Origin: Candidatus Acetothermia bacterium
GTDB taxonomy: Bacteria > Bipolaricaulota > Bipolaricaulia > RBG-16-55-9
DNA: 64,000 bases
Direction of reading: 5' to 3'
NCBI GenBank assembly: GCA_016201405.1
Contig: JACQCZ010000015.1
Coordinates: forward strand, 1 to 64,000
Part shown: positions 41,512 through 50,088 of the stretch, piece after piece
How positions within the stretch are numbered: the first letter of the stretch is position 1
Layout of the letters: every line of letters begins with the position of its first letter
Notes under the pieces: model-generated
Database searches by the model: none
Told to the model about the DNA's origin: nothing
Seen by the model: only the letters and a program-made list of their open reading frames with translations
Translations under genes and position numbers: made by a program

Positions 41512-42979
41512 GGCTCAGCTCGACCACTTCGCAAAAGGCCTTTCAAAACTAGGCATAGAATTACTAGCATCGGGCGGCACTGCCAAATATTTAGTGGACT
41601 CTGGACTACACGTCTTAGATATTGCAGAGTACACCGGTCAGGGTGAGATGTTAGGGGGGCGTGTCAAAACTTTGCAGCCGCGTCTGCATGCCGGGATTCT
41701 GGCTCGCCGCGATGACGCAGAGCAGATGAGCGAGCTGGAAAAACAGAATATCAAGCCGATTGATCTGGTCGTCGTCAATCTCTATCCCTTCGAAGCCAAG
41801 GTCTCCGGAAGGACACCCGATTCTGAAGCAATGGAGTGGGTCGATATCGGCGGCGAAGCGCTTATTCGCGCGGCTGCCAAAAATTTCCAGTCTGTGGCCA
41901 TTCTTGTGGATCCCGAAGATTACAAAAAAATTCTCGAAGAGCTGAACGTCTCAAAAAATCTTAGCAGCGAAACATCGAAATGTCTCGCTGCCAAAGCCTT
42001 TCAGCACGTCACCCGTTATAACGCCTTGATCGCACAGTGGTTCGAGAACGAGAATACATTGCCAGAGATGCTGACGCTGGCAGAGCCGCTGCAACTTTCG
42101 TTGCGTTATGGCGAAAATCCACATCAAGTCGCTGCTCTCTATGCGGCACACGCAAAACTTGAACAACTTCAAGGCAAAGAGATGTCGTTTGTCAACATTC
42201 TCGATGCCGACGCGGCTTATAAGTGCGCTGCTGAGTTTGAGAAGCCGACGGCCGTAATTATTAAGCACACCAGTCCCTGTGGTGTCGCTTCAGCGTCATC
42301 GCTCAGCAGAGCTTTCGAACGCGCCTATGAAGCAGACTCGAAATCGGCCTTTGGTGGCATCATTGGATTGAATAGACCGCTGGATGATGCCACAGCCAAC
42401 ATGATCGCTGAGCATTTTTTTGAAGTGGTAGTCGCGCCGGACTTTTCAAAAGGTGCTCTTGAGATTCTTGCCGCAAAGAAGAATCTGCGCTTAATCAAAT
42501 CTCCGAAACATCGCTTTGATCAAAAGCTAGAGATTCGGAGCACATCTTTCGGATTGCTCGCTCAGACTCCGAGTAGTAGAGCCCTAGAAAAACAAGAGCT
42601 GCAAGTCGTTTCAGAACGTAAGCCAACGCCAAGCGAGATTGAGGATGCGCTCTTTGCCTGGAAAGTCTGCAAGCACGTCAAATCAAATGCCATTGTGCTT
42701 GCCAAAGATGAGCAGACTCTGGGCATCGGCGGAGGCCAAGTGAGCCGCGTGGATGCTGCAGAGTCGGCAGTCCACAAGGCTGGTGGAAAAGCTAAGGGTA
42801 GTGTCTTTGCTTCTGATGCGCTTCTTCCATTTCGGGACAATGTCGATGTAGCTGCTGCTGCCGGGGTCTCAGTAATTATTCAGCCTGGGGGATCAGTGCG
42901 AGACGAAGAGGTCTTGCAAGCGGCGAAAGAGCACAATATCTGCATGATATTTACCGCAGTGCGTGAGTTTAAGCACTGA
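41471..42979 (+). CDS. purH: bifunctional AICAR transformylase/IMP cyclohydrolase
   Basis: A 502-residue enzyme for the last two steps of IMP synthesis. The MGS-like IMP cyclohydrolase domain starts 'RRALLSVSNKAQLDHFAKGL' and has 'EMLGGRVKTLQPRLHAGIL'. The transformylase domain has 'LRYGENPHQVAALY', 'IKHTSPCGVASA' and 'DSKSAFGGIIGLNRP'. AAGGAG precedes ATG 41471, which overlaps nadE by 41 bases. The last 18 codons (from 42926) are duplicated 622 bases downstream; its ending 'IFTAVREFKH' is less like the family than the downstream copy 'IFTGVREFKH'. Confidence 0.94.
   Translation: MLHIRRALLSVSNKAQLDHFAKGLSKLGIELLASGGTAKYLVDSGLHVLDIAEYTGQGEMLGGRVKTLQPRLHAGILARRDDAEQMSELEKQNIKPIDLVVVNLYPFEAKVSGRTPDSEAMEWVDIGGEALIRAAAKNFQSVAILVDPEDYKKILEELNVSKNLSSETSKCLAAKAFQHVTRYNALIAQWFENENTLPEMLTLAEPLQLSLRYGENPHQVAALYAAHAKLEQLQGKEMSFVNILDADAAYKCAAEFEKPTAVIIKHTSPCGVASASSLSRAFERAYEADSKSAFGGIIGLNRPLDDATANMIAEHFFEVVVAPDFSKGALEILAAKKNLRLIKSPKHRFDQKLEIRSTSFGLLAQTPSSRALEKQELQVVSERKPTPSEIEDALFAWKVCKHVKSNAIVLAKDEQTLGIGGGQVSRVDAAESAVHKAGGKAKGSVFASDALLPFRDNVDVAAAAGVSVIIQPGGSVRDEEVLQAAKEHNICMIFTAVREFKH
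42926..42979 (+). repeat. left copy of the purH tail repeat
   Basis: These 54 bases are the end of purH including its TGA. They match 43548-43601 at 50 of 54 positions; the first 29 bases are identical. Three differences cluster at 42955-42959 and one is at 42973. Confidence 0.9.
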
Positions 42980-43020
42980 GAGCTTGTCGCCATGAATGAT
43001 TTTGTGTATTTTAACTTTGT

Positions 43021-43530
43021 ATGTCAGGGTCAATGAACCAATATCAAGTGGCAGTAGCTGCTGAAGCAATCGCAGCAGCACTGTTCGCAAGATGCGGCTG
43101 CGACGTTTCAGTTCAGTACGGAGCTAATCAGCCTGGCTATGATCTCATAGTAGCAAAGAATGACAAGTTATTGAAAGTCTCTGTTAAAGGAAGCCAGGAT
43201 GGTAGCTGGGGATTAACACAATCGTATGTGAGCGGAGATGATTATCATGCAGCTGCCAAATGCTGGTTAGAGGATCAAGATCCCCAGACGCTCTTTTGTT
43301 TCGTCCAATATAAAGGTACTGATCTCAAGCAAATGCCTCACGTTTACTTGGCATGGCCTCATGAGGTTTATAATCGACTGTGCGAGACACGCAAAGGGCG
43401 AGGTGACACGATCCTTTACGAGATAAAAAAATGGACTGATCGCGCATACGCAGCTGGGACAATCGATAAGATTCCAAAGAAGTGGGAGTTTTCTCAGCAG
43501 AGGATTGAAGCTCTGTTTAAAGAATCTTGA
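43021..43530 (+). CDS. possible PD-(D/E)XK-fold protein inserted after purH
   Basis: A 169-residue protein, or 165 from ATG 43033. The N-terminal 'YQVAVAAEAIAAALFARCG' helix, then 'YGANQPGYDLIVAKNDKLL' and 'KVSVKGSQDGSWGL' resemble the core of PD-(D/E)XK nucleases of the intron-endonuclease or DUF4365-like type: an Asp in 'GYDLIV' and a Lys in 'VSVKGS'. The acidic residue normally two before that Lys is Val, so catalysis is uncertain. It lies wholly between the two purH-tail repeats, which makes it the cargo of an insertion. Alternatives are an unrelated binding protein or restriction-type orphan. Confidence 0.5.
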   Translation: MSGSMNQYQVAVAAEAIAAALFARCGCDVSVQYGANQPGYDLIVAKNDKLLKVSVKGSQDGSWGLTQSYVSGDDYHAAAKCWLEDQDPQTLFCFVQYKGTDLKQMPHVYLAWPHEVYNRLCETRKGRGDTILYEIKKWTDRAYAAGTIDKIPKKWEFSQQRIEALFKES

Positions 43531-43547
43531 ACTAACCTTTATCTCAC

Positions 43548-43601
43548 AAAGAGCACAATATCTGCATGATATTTACAGGCGTGCGTGAGTTTAAACACTG
43601 A
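43548..43601 (+). repeat. right copy of the purH tail repeat (displaced original end)
   Basis: Encodes 'KEHNICMIFTGVREFKH' and stop with no gene in front of it. The 'FTGVR' spelling agrees with the common PurH ending better than the copy now on purH. It is therefore probably the original 3' end, pushed away when new DNA with a replacement tail came in. Confidence 0.85.
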
Positions 43602-43775
43602 AGCCATTCCAAGGTTAGCCTTTGCTGAATAGCATCATTTTTCCATAATCCTTCCATGGAATTTCCTCAATCTTCATCGCTACCATTGATCGCATGGTGA
43701 GAGGAAATTACTGATTCACAGCAGACATACGCAAAGCATCACAATCAGTGTAAGCGAAAGCTCCGAGGAGGGACT

Positions 43776-44012
43776 ATGTCAACCGCGCAGTTCCGGGGAT
43801 TGAATGTCGGAGATCAGATCCAAACGAAACAGGCTTTTATAGGAGTTCCGAAAAATACCATTGGCGTTGTCATCCGGAAATTCAGCTTTGCTCCTGACCC
43901 AGGATGGGAAGTGCGGTGGACATGTCATCCCTCTGGACGCAAAGTACTCAGCGAAACTACCCTCTGTTGGGCGAGAGATGCAGCACAATTGACTCAGCTT
44001 GCAGTAGCATGA
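43776..44012 (+). CDS. small protein of unknown function
   Basis: A 78-residue, beta-rich protein ('LNVGDQIQTKQAFIGVPKNT', 'IGVVIRKFSFAPDPGWEVRW') that looks like a small SH3- or KOW-like barrel. No family identified. A strong GAGGAGGGA site lies 5 bases before the ATG, so it is probably expressed. It ends in a hairpin shared with the converging hisC. Confidence 0.5.
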   Translation: MSTAQFRGLNVGDQIQTKQAFIGVPKNTIGVVIRKFSFAPDPGWEVRWTCHPSGRKVLSETTLCWARDAAQLTQLAVA

Positions 44013-44022
44013 ATTATGCTAC
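44004..44022. terminator. short palindromic hairpin between converging genes
   Basis: GTAGCAT-GAATT-ATGCTAC, perfect 7 bp arms, covers the stop codons of both the small protein gene and hisC. There is no T run, so termination is uncertain. Confidence 0.4.
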
Positions 44023-45056
44023 ACTGACGATGACAATGCGATAGCAAGCACTTTCTGAAACTCTGCGCGATCTTGCATCGTTCCAACTGAAATCCTCAAG
44101 CACTGGCTCAAACGTGGGTGAGTCTTCGAGTACTGTACCAGAGCTCCAGCCTTTTCAAGTCTCTCTGCAAACTGGTTCCGATCAATCCCTTTGGGCACTT
44201 CAACTAGCAGGAAATTCGTATCCGATGGCCAGACTTGAAAACCATTCTTTGAAAGCATCTCAGTCCAATGAGCCCGCTCTTTATTGATCATTGTGATGTG
44301 ATCCTTTACAAAGCCCTGTTCCTTAAGCACAGCAACAGCTAGCGCTTGGCTTATTGAATTGACATTGAATGGAAGCCGAACTCTGTCGATATTCTCAATC
44401 AGCTCTGGATTGCCCGCCACATAGCCAACCCGCAGACCCGCCATGCCATAGACTTTCGAGAAGGTTCGCACAACCAGAAGATTCGGAAATTCTTTGACTC
44501 GAGAGATCCAGTTCCCACCGCAAAATTCTGCATAGGCTTCATCCACAACAACCAACCGGCCTGATCGAATGACCTTCTCGACATCCGCAGAATTTTGGAT
44601 ATTGCCTGTCGGATTGTTCGGATTGCAGATGACCAGAAGTTTTGCGTTTGTATTGAGCAATACATCCGGATCTAAATTGAATTCATCAGCCAGCGGAACT
44701 TCGAGCGCTTCCGCTCCATTGGCAAGAGCATAATGGGAATACATCACATAGCTTGGCCCCGGATAGGCGGCTATCTCACCCGGCTCTAAGAACGTCTTGA
44801 ATACAAGATCAAAGACTTCATCGGAGCCATTGCCAACGAGAAAAGACTCTGGCTTGAGGCCATGCTGTTTGGCCAGAGCTTTGCGCAGCAGCTTGCACTC
44901 ATTGTCCGGGTAATCACTCAGATTCATCTCCTCAAGAATTGCCGGCAGATGTTTCAAGGCTGGGTGTGGCGTGAGGCGGCATGTGTTCAAATTGAGCGGC
45001 AGCCCTTCCGTCTGTGCTGGACGATACAGAGCAAGCCTCTTGTGCGACTCTCTCAT
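44019..45056 (-). CDS. hisC: histidinol-phosphate aminotransferase family protein
   Basis: A 345-residue fold-type I PLP enzyme: 'LNLNTCRLTPHPALKHLP', 'VGNGSDEVFDLVFKTFLEPG', 'VICNPNNPTGNI', 'VVVDEAYAEFCGG', and 'VRTFSKVYGMAGLRVGYVAG' with the PLP Lys. It transfers the amino group in histidine synthesis, or acts on aromatic acids; no other his genes are nearby. ATG 45056 is preferred (GGTGGAGGT 7 bases upstream) over the frame start at 45080. Confidence 0.87.
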   Translation of the reverse strand: MRESHKRLALYRPAQTEGLPLNLNTCRLTPHPALKHLPAILEEMNLSDYPDNECKLLRKALAKQHGLKPESFLVGNGSDEVFDLVFKTFLEPGEIAAYPGPSYVMYSHYALANGAEALEVPLADEFNLDPDVLLNTNAKLLVICNPNNPTGNIQNSADVEKVIRSGRLVVVDEAYAEFCGGNWISRVKEFPNLLVVRTFSKVYGMAGLRVGYVAGNPELIENIDRVRLPFNVNSISQALAVAVLKEQGFVKDHITMINKERAHWTEMLSKNGFQVWPSDTNFLLVEVPKGIDRNQFAERLEKAGALVQYSKTHPRLSQCLRISVGTMQDRAEFQKVLAIALSSSV

Positions 45057-45689
45057 GAAAATACCTCCACCCAGAATCATATCGAAAATTGATCAGACGT
45101 GGGGTTAGCTTTGGAGAATATTAAAATAACAAAGAGTAATTGCAGCAAAATAGAAGTCTGTGTCCTTAAATACAGATTGAACACTGTTTCTTGAGTAGAG
45201 TCGGTTTTACCTCAACCTATATGACTCAGACGTAAGGCAGGGTGGAAGGCGGGGAGGGCACCCCGCCTTCCGGGAATGAGGTTAGCAACCACAGAAGGGG
45301 TTTCGGTTTCCCGAGTCCTTGGAGCTTTCGACTCCAACCAAATCAAACCTGGGGAAAAATCCGCACCGAAGGAGGTTGGCAAGAACAGCGCGGCAAAACC
45401 CTGGTATATGACCCGGCTGACGTAAAGTCATGGACTGTACTCCCTTCCATGAATGAGCGATCATCTGTGCACTCTACCTCTTGAACAACTTTGGATAAAG
45501 GACCCCTGTGTGCTCTCAAGAGAGAGTTGGTTGCTTCGTAAGGTGCTCGGTGTCCCTACGGGGAAGATCGCTCTCGCTGGGAGTCTCCCCTTCTGACCAC
45601 AAAGTCATTCTAAAAATGGGAGGGTGGAAATAGAATGACCACTCGGTGGAAATTGGGTGGAAATCTGCGTTTGTGAGTCTGGCTCTGAC
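45057..45689. other. gene-free stretch with several strong stem-loops; possible structured RNA
   Basis: No convincing gene in 630 bases. Seen are an 11 bp perfect hairpin (45244-45254 with 45261-45271), a TTGGAG/CTCCAA hairpin near 45329-45347, GTCATTCT paired with AGAATGAC (about 45604-45638), and GGTGGAAAT three times (45623, 45645, 45656; steps of 22 and 11). I compared it in mind with tmRNA, RNase P RNA and SRP RNA and found none of their signatures. It may be an unknown non-coding RNA or decayed sequence. Confidence 0.4.
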
Positions 45690-46148
45690 TTAGACTCCTA
45701 CGCTGCTCCCAGCCTCAGAGGGAAGCTCAGAGATTCTCCAGTAGTCCAGCACGGTCTCAATCACCTTAGAGAACTCAGCAGAGCTGGGTGGCTTGGTGAT
45801 GTACCCGGAAGCACCGGAGTTGTAGGCCTTCACCATATCTTCCTCACGCTCGCTGACCGTCATCACAATCACCGGAATTCTTCTCAGGCTGTCATTCGAT
45901 TTGATCTCCGCCAAGACTTCATGCCCGTTGACTTTTGGAAGCTTGAGGTCTAGCAAAATCAAATCGGGACGAGGAGCGCCCTGGTGTGTGCCGTGATGAT
46001 TGAGAAAGTCAAGCGCCTCTTGTCCGTCGCGCACCACAAATAGCTCGCTCCGGTCCTTCATGGCGCCTTTCATCAAAGAGCGCTCCGCGATCAAAACGTC
46101 ATCGGGGTTGTCTTCCACCAATAGAATTCGCAGCTTTTTGGATTTCAT
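45690..46148 (-). CDS. single-domain response regulator
   Basis: A 152-residue CheY-like receiver with no output domain: acidic pocket 'LLVEDNPDD', phosphorylated Asp in 'DLILLDLKLPKVNGHEVL', Thr in 'VIVMTVSEREED' and Lys in 'SGYITKPPSSAEF'. It resembles Rcp1-type receivers that serve PAS or phytochrome kinases. ATG 46148 has AGGAGGGAT before it. It follows the kinase gene by 10 bases, so it is the direct partner. Confidence 0.9.
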   Translation of the reverse strand: MKSKKLRILLVEDNPDDVLIAERSLMKGAMKDRSELFVVRDGQEALDFLNHHGTHQGAPRPDLILLDLKLPKVNGHEVLAEIKSNDSLRRIPVIVMTVSEREEDMVKAYNSGASGYITKPPSSAEFSKVIETVLDYWRISELPSEAGSSVGV

Positions 46149-46158
46149 ACCATCCCTC

Positions 46159-47940
46159 CTAAGTATGCTGATGCACGCGGCTCTCCATGCGAGAGCGCTT
46201 GGGCACGCTAAACGAGAATATACTTCCTTTGCCAATCTCTGAGTCTACCCAAATCTTACCACCCATCTCACTCACAATGCGCTTGGTGATCGCAAGCCCC
46301 GCCCCTGTGCTCTCTGGATCGTCGACTGGATTCAGCCGCTCAAAGAGCTCAAAGATCCGATCTTGATAGCGCATGTCGATGCCAATTCCATTATCGCCCA
46401 CGCGGAAGATGTACTCATCGGCACGATCTTCCCACTCCACCACAATACGCTTTTGCGCCTTGTCATTGTATTTGACACCATTTGAAATCAGATTCGCAAA
46501 GAGTTCCATAGTTCGCGTGCGGTTGGCCGTAATCGCTGGGAAATTGGGCGAAATCTCAAGCTGAACCCCATCGAGAAGCGCACCCAAATCCTCTCGCACT
46601 TCAGCGAGAACATCACAGAGCTCAATCTTTTCCATGGGCGAGCGCTTCGTGCTTATGCTGGCCAATTTGAGCAGGTCATCAATCAAGTTCTTCATGCGCG
46701 CAGATGAGCGCTGCAGCGACTTCAAATAATCAATTCCTTGTGCATCGAGCTTCTCACTGTAATCATCAACAATAAACTGCGTGAAGGCTTGAATTGTGCG
46801 CAGCGGCTGTTTGAGGTCGTGGGAGACGACGTGCGAGAACTCTTCGAGCTTCTTGTTGCTCTCTTCGAGACCCGCCGTCTTTTCGACTAGCTCGCGCTCT
46901 AATTTCTTTAATTCAGTCAAATCAATATAGTGATCAATCCGCCCACCGCGATACTTCTCCGTCTCAATGGGTGTCGAGCGGAATTCCAAAATACGCTCCT
47001 CTTCACCATGCTTGAGCGCAAAGACAAAGCTCTTGTTGTCCGCTTCCAGAACGTGAGGCATCGTCATCTCTTCGATAAAGTTGGGACGAACTTGACCCAA
47101 AATCTTGTGCAGCTCCACGCCGATCATCTCATCACGATCCAAGTTGAAGAGATGGCCGATCGTCTGGTTGGCCCAGATGATCTGGCGGTCTTTGTTAAGC
47201 AGCACAATACCGGTATCAAGAGTATCAATGGCATCTTCGATGAGATGGCGATAGCGCGCCTCCGCCTCCCAAAGCTTTCGCTCCATCTCTAAAAGATCCG
47301 ACATGTCGTGGAGCTCAATCCAGACTTGATCGGCGTCCAGGGCTCGCATGCGAATCTCTGCCGGGAAGGTCTCTTTATCCCACGTCACTCCGCGAAGCTG
47401 AAAGCCACTCGCTTCACCCATGCGCATCGCGCGCTCCATCTCCACGCGAGCGCGCTCCAAATCTTCAAAATGAATGATCTCTGAAAAGTGCTTCACAGAG
47501 CCTAACAGCTCAACCGCACGGTCATTTCGCTCCAGTACCCGTCCGGTCCGGTCCACAATGACCATAGGATTTTGAGCGCGCTGGAATATGCCTTCAGGAT
47601 AATAACGAGAGGCCTCTTGTTTGGGGTGTCTGACCCGCTCCTTGCGGTTGAACCAGCCAATCAAGAGACCCAGAGCCACAGCAGCTAGCCCATAAATTCC
47701 AGCCAATGTGAGCGATGAATCAGACGGTGGAAGGAGTGGCAAGACAATTAAAGTGCTCAGCGCCGCGAGCCCCACGTTGATGAGGATCTCCCACGAGAGA
47801 GCGGCCAACAGAAAGCCGATCCCGCTGATGGCAAAGACCAGCTTAATGTCACGAACATGGAGACCAAAAAGAATGGCCGTTACCAGGGCGTATATTGCCA
47901 CAGTGGCCAGGAGCTTCCAGAGCCTGATCGAGCTCAGCAT
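46159..47940 (-). CDS. membrane-bound PAS-domain histidine kinase
   Basis: A 593-residue sensor kinase. Three or four membrane helices lie in residues 1-100, then two PAS domains (about 120-225 and 230-350), the dimer domain with phospho-His in 'EFSHVVSHDLKQPLRTIQAF', and the ATPase domain with N box 'ELFANLISNGVKYND', G1 'RVGDNGIGID' and G2 'STGAGLAITKRIV'. The 'SHDLKQPLR' form is typical of phytochrome-like kinases. Start ATG 47940 with GAGGGATC upstream. The signal is unknown; it phosphorylates the receiver encoded next. Confidence 0.9.
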   Translation of the reverse strand: MLSSIRLWKLLATVAIYALVTAILFGLHVRDIKLVFAISGIGFLLAALSWEILINVGLAALSTLIVLPLLPPSDSSLTLAGIYGLAAVALGLLIGWFNRKERVRHPKQEASRYYPEGIFQRAQNPMVIVDRTGRVLERNDRAVELLGSVKHFSEIIHFEDLERARVEMERAMRMGEASGFQLRGVTWDKETFPAEIRMRALDADQVWIELHDMSDLLEMERKLWEAEARYRHLIEDAIDTLDTGIVLLNKDRQIIWANQTIGHLFNLDRDEMIGVELHKILGQVRPNFIEEMTMPHVLEADNKSFVFALKHGEEERILEFRSTPIETEKYRGGRIDHYIDLTELKKLERELVEKTAGLEESNKKLEEFSHVVSHDLKQPLRTIQAFTQFIVDDYSEKLDAQGIDYLKSLQRSSARMKNLIDDLLKLASISTKRSPMEKIELCDVLAEVREDLGALLDGVQLEISPNFPAITANRTRTMELFANLISNGVKYNDKAQKRIVVEWEDRADEYIFRVGDNGIGIDMRYQDRIFELFERLNPVDDPESTGAGLAITKRIVSEMGGKIWVDSEIGKGSIFSFSVPKRSRMESRVHQHT

Positions 47941-48068
47941 GATGCCGATCCCTCGTTCATAAGAACAGTTCATCCCTGTTCAGAATAGCCAACGACTCCA
48001 GTGTAAGCGCCGCTGTACTCTTCGGAAAGGACACCTGTCCGTACTGAGGGGTGTCTTTGTCTATGAGC

Positions 48069-48743
48069 TCAGATGATCAGGCTGTCGTTGAGAACAAAAG
48101 GAAATGGCTCGGCCATCTTCTGCAAGCTGTCCGGGTCAAGCACGGTGATCGCCCGGTCGTTGACGGCGATGACTCCCCGGTCTTCAAGCTCCCCGAGAGT
48201 GCGGATTGCCGTCTTGGAGGAGACCCCGGCCATCTCAGCCAGCTCGGTGCGAGAGAGCTCTACGCCACTCTCACCCAGCTTGAGGATGATGCGTGCCAGT
48301 CGCTCTTTACTCCCGTTGTAGGAGCGCTCAGCGAGCTTGCATTGAAAGGCTTTTAGCTCTTCAGAGAGCTTCTCAAACATGCGGAAGATCACGCCAGGAT
48401 GGCGCTCAAGAAAGCCGAAGAAGTCGCCTCTCTCAATGAAGCCAACTTCGCCTTTGGTAAGCGTTTTGGCGTAGGCAATGTGTACGCCCTTGTCAAAAAG
48501 AGTCGTCTCACCAATGGTTTCGCCTGGGCCGACCAGCTTGAGTATCTGTTTCTTGCCTCCCAGGGTACGCTTCACCAGCTTCACGCGTCCGTCAAAGATG
48601 AGGTAGAAGCCAAATGCTGGCGCACCCTCTTGGAAGATGATCTCACCTTGGCCATAGCGGATTCGTCTGACGAGATTATCTAACACCGCGGAATCTTTAG
48701 GACCCAAGTCCGAGAAAACCTTAAAATCTCGGATTTCAGTCAT
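48069..48743 (-). CDS. Crp/Fnr-family transcriptional regulator
   Basis: A 224-residue regulator: cyclic-nucleotide-binding-like domain ('YGQGEIIFQEGAPAFGFYLI', 'LKLVGPGETIGETTLFD'), long dimer helix, and a C-terminal winged helix ('LSRTELAEMAGVSSKTAIRT'). It has no Cys cluster like Fnr, and the pocket lacks the usual Arg-Ser pair of Crp, so its effector is unknown. ATG 48743 follows GGTGAGAGGG. A TATAAT box (48772-48767) lies upstream on the minus strand. Confidence 0.85.
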   Translation of the reverse strand: MTEIRDFKVFSDLGPKDSAVLDNLVRRIRYGQGEIIFQEGAPAFGFYLIFDGRVKLVKRTLGGKKQILKLVGPGETIGETTLFDKGVHIAYAKTLTKGEVGFIERGDFFGFLERHPGVIFRMFEKLSEELKAFQCKLAERSYNGSKERLARIILKLGESGVELSRTELAEMAGVSSKTAIRTLGELEDRGVIAVNDRAITVLDPDSLQKMAEPFPFVLNDSLII

Positions 48744-48855
48744 CCCTCTCACCACCCACCTGATGGATTATAAATCGCGAACCTGGGGATTATGCTCTAT
48801 CGAGGAGTCGTTTGTCAATAGCGAATTTCCCTGCACTTCTTCACAAACTTTGATC

Positions 48856-49305
48856 CTATCGAAGAAGCCCGATCTCCGAGTTCTCTTTTGCCACCGAGAG
48901 CACGATGGAGGTGTGAGTCTCTTCGATGGCAGGGTGACTCAAGAGCTTTTTGATCTCCTGGTTCATGCTCTCCTGATCTGCAAATTTGCCGATCACTAAA
49001 ATATCAAACTCACCGGTGATCTCATAAACATGCGTCAGGCGGTCATCGGCGCGAAGCGCCTTTACAATCTCTGGAAGCAGATGACCTTTGGCCTTGATCT
49101 GAATCACGGCCGTGATCTTGTAGCCCAGCTTGCCATAATCGAGCAGCGGCTTGTACCCCTGAATGATGCCATCCGACTCTAACTGCTCAAGATGCTTGCT
49201 GATCGTGGTGGTCGAGACGTCAAGCTCTTCGGCAATCTCGCGGAGGCTGGCACGGGCATTCCTGCGAAGCGCCTCAATGATCTTGGCACCCAAGTCTTTG
49301 TACAT
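48856..49305 (-). CDS. Lrp/AsnC-family regulator
   Basis: A 149-residue regulator with an N-terminal HTH ('ASLREIAEELDVSTTTISKH') and a RAM ligand-binding domain ('KITAVIQIKAKGH', 'VYEITGEFDILVIGKFADQE'). Such proteins sense amino acids. ATG 49305 has GAGAGATC upstream; the open frame runs much further upstream only by chance, across the sodC promoter. Divergent from sodC over 112 bases holding two palindromes. Confidence 0.85.
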   Translation of the reverse strand: MYKDLGAKIIEALRRNARASLREIAEELDVSTTTISKHLEQLESDGIIQGYKPLLDYGKLGYKITAVIQIKAKGHLLPEIVKALRADDRLTHVYEITGEFDILVIGKFADQESMNQEIKKLLSHPAIEETHTSIVLSVAKENSEIGLLR

Positions 49306-49333
49306 TGTGATCTCTCTTCTATCATGAACGGCC

Positions 49334-49390
49334 TTGCATAAGCAATGCAAAGGTGCAGTATAATCACCCAAGCTATCGCAACCCGATAGC
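49334..49390. promoter_or_regulatory. sodC promoter with two inverted repeats
   Basis: TATAAT at 49359-49364 serves sodC. TTGCAT-AAGCA-ATGCAA (49334-49350) covers the -35 zone and also faces the divergent lrp gene. GCTATCG-CAACC-CGATAGC (49372-49390) lies after the -10 and could be an operator or a 5' UTR hairpin. Confidence 0.5.
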
Positions 49391-49417
49391 ATCAATCTCA
49401 TAGTCAATGAGGAGGCG

Positions 49418-50080
49418 GTGGTGGTGAGAGTTCTTCTTTCATTCCTGTTGATCACAATCGGTTTGATGGTTGCCGTGAGCGCCCAAGAGGTGGCAACGGC
49501 TAACATCGTCGATGCCAATGGAAAGGCCATTGGATCGGCGATCTTAATGCAGATCGGGGCCAAGCTTGAAATTGATATGAAACTGAGTGGTCTCACTCCA
49601 GGGCTACATGGTGTCCATATCCACGAGACTGGCAAATGCGAAGGACCTGACTTTAAGAGCGCGGGAGGTCATTTCAACCCCACTCATGCTCAACATGGCT
49701 TAAAGAATCCAACTGGACCCCATGCAGGGGATCTGCCGAATTTGCAGGCTGATGAAAAGGGCAATGCACCTTACACAGAGTCGACAGATCACGTCACGCT
49801 CTTGGATGGGCCAGCCTCTCTGTTCGATGCCAATGGAAGCTCCATCGTCATTCACGCATCTGCTGATGACGAGATGACTGACCCCTCGGGAAACAGCGGC
49901 GCCCGCATTGCTTGCGGCGTCATCGAGCGTGTTGTGGATCACTCAAAAGAGACTTCAGCCAGCAAAAATAGTCCATCGACTTCAGGGGAGGCGCAGGGTT
50001 TCTCTCTCAGCCTCACGACCATTATCTTGGGGCTTCTCGCGCTAGTGCTCTTGCTGATGATTGTGCTTAACGTTCTCTAA
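49418..50080 (+). CDS. sodC: Cu/Zn superoxide dismutase with a C-terminal membrane anchor
   Basis: A 220-residue SodC that turns superoxide into hydrogen peroxide and oxygen outside the cytoplasm. Signal peptide at 1-22. Copper/zinc ligands are seen: His67 and His69 ('GVHIHETGKC'), His85 ('GGHFNP'), His93, His102 and Asp105 ('GPHAGDLPNL'), and the late His in 'IVIHASADD'. The disulfide Cys pair is Cys74 and the Cys of 'RIACGVI'. After the enzyme comes a Ser-rich linker and a C-terminal membrane helix, which is unusual and would tether it to the inner membrane. Three GTG codons in a row follow TGAGGAGGC, so the exact start is uncertain. Confidence 0.9.
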   Translation: MVVRVLLSFLLITIGLMVAVSAQEVATANIVDANGKAIGSAILMQIGAKLEIDMKLSGLTPGLHGVHIHETGKCEGPDFKSAGGHFNPTHAQHGLKNPTGPHAGDLPNLQADEKGNAPYTESTDHVTLLDGPASLFDANGSSIVIHASADDEMTDPSGNSGARIACGVIERVVDHSKETSASKNSPSTSGEAQGFSLSLTTIILGLLALVLLLMIVLNVL

Positions 50081-50088
50081 CAGACAAC

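Noticed and set aside
45623-45664. GGTGGAAAT triplet as replication iterons
   Set aside because: Only three copies, no DnaA boxes, no rep gene and no AT-rich unwinding element nearby.
45057-45689. tmRNA, RNase P RNA or SRP RNA in the hairpin-rich gap
   Set aside because: No tRNA-like ends, no RNase P core motifs and no SRP helix 8 sequence could be found by eye.
49305-49635. N-terminal extension of the Lrp-type protein to 49635
   Set aside because: The extension runs through the sodC promoter and coding start and has no family similarity; ATG 49305 fits the Lrp N-terminus.
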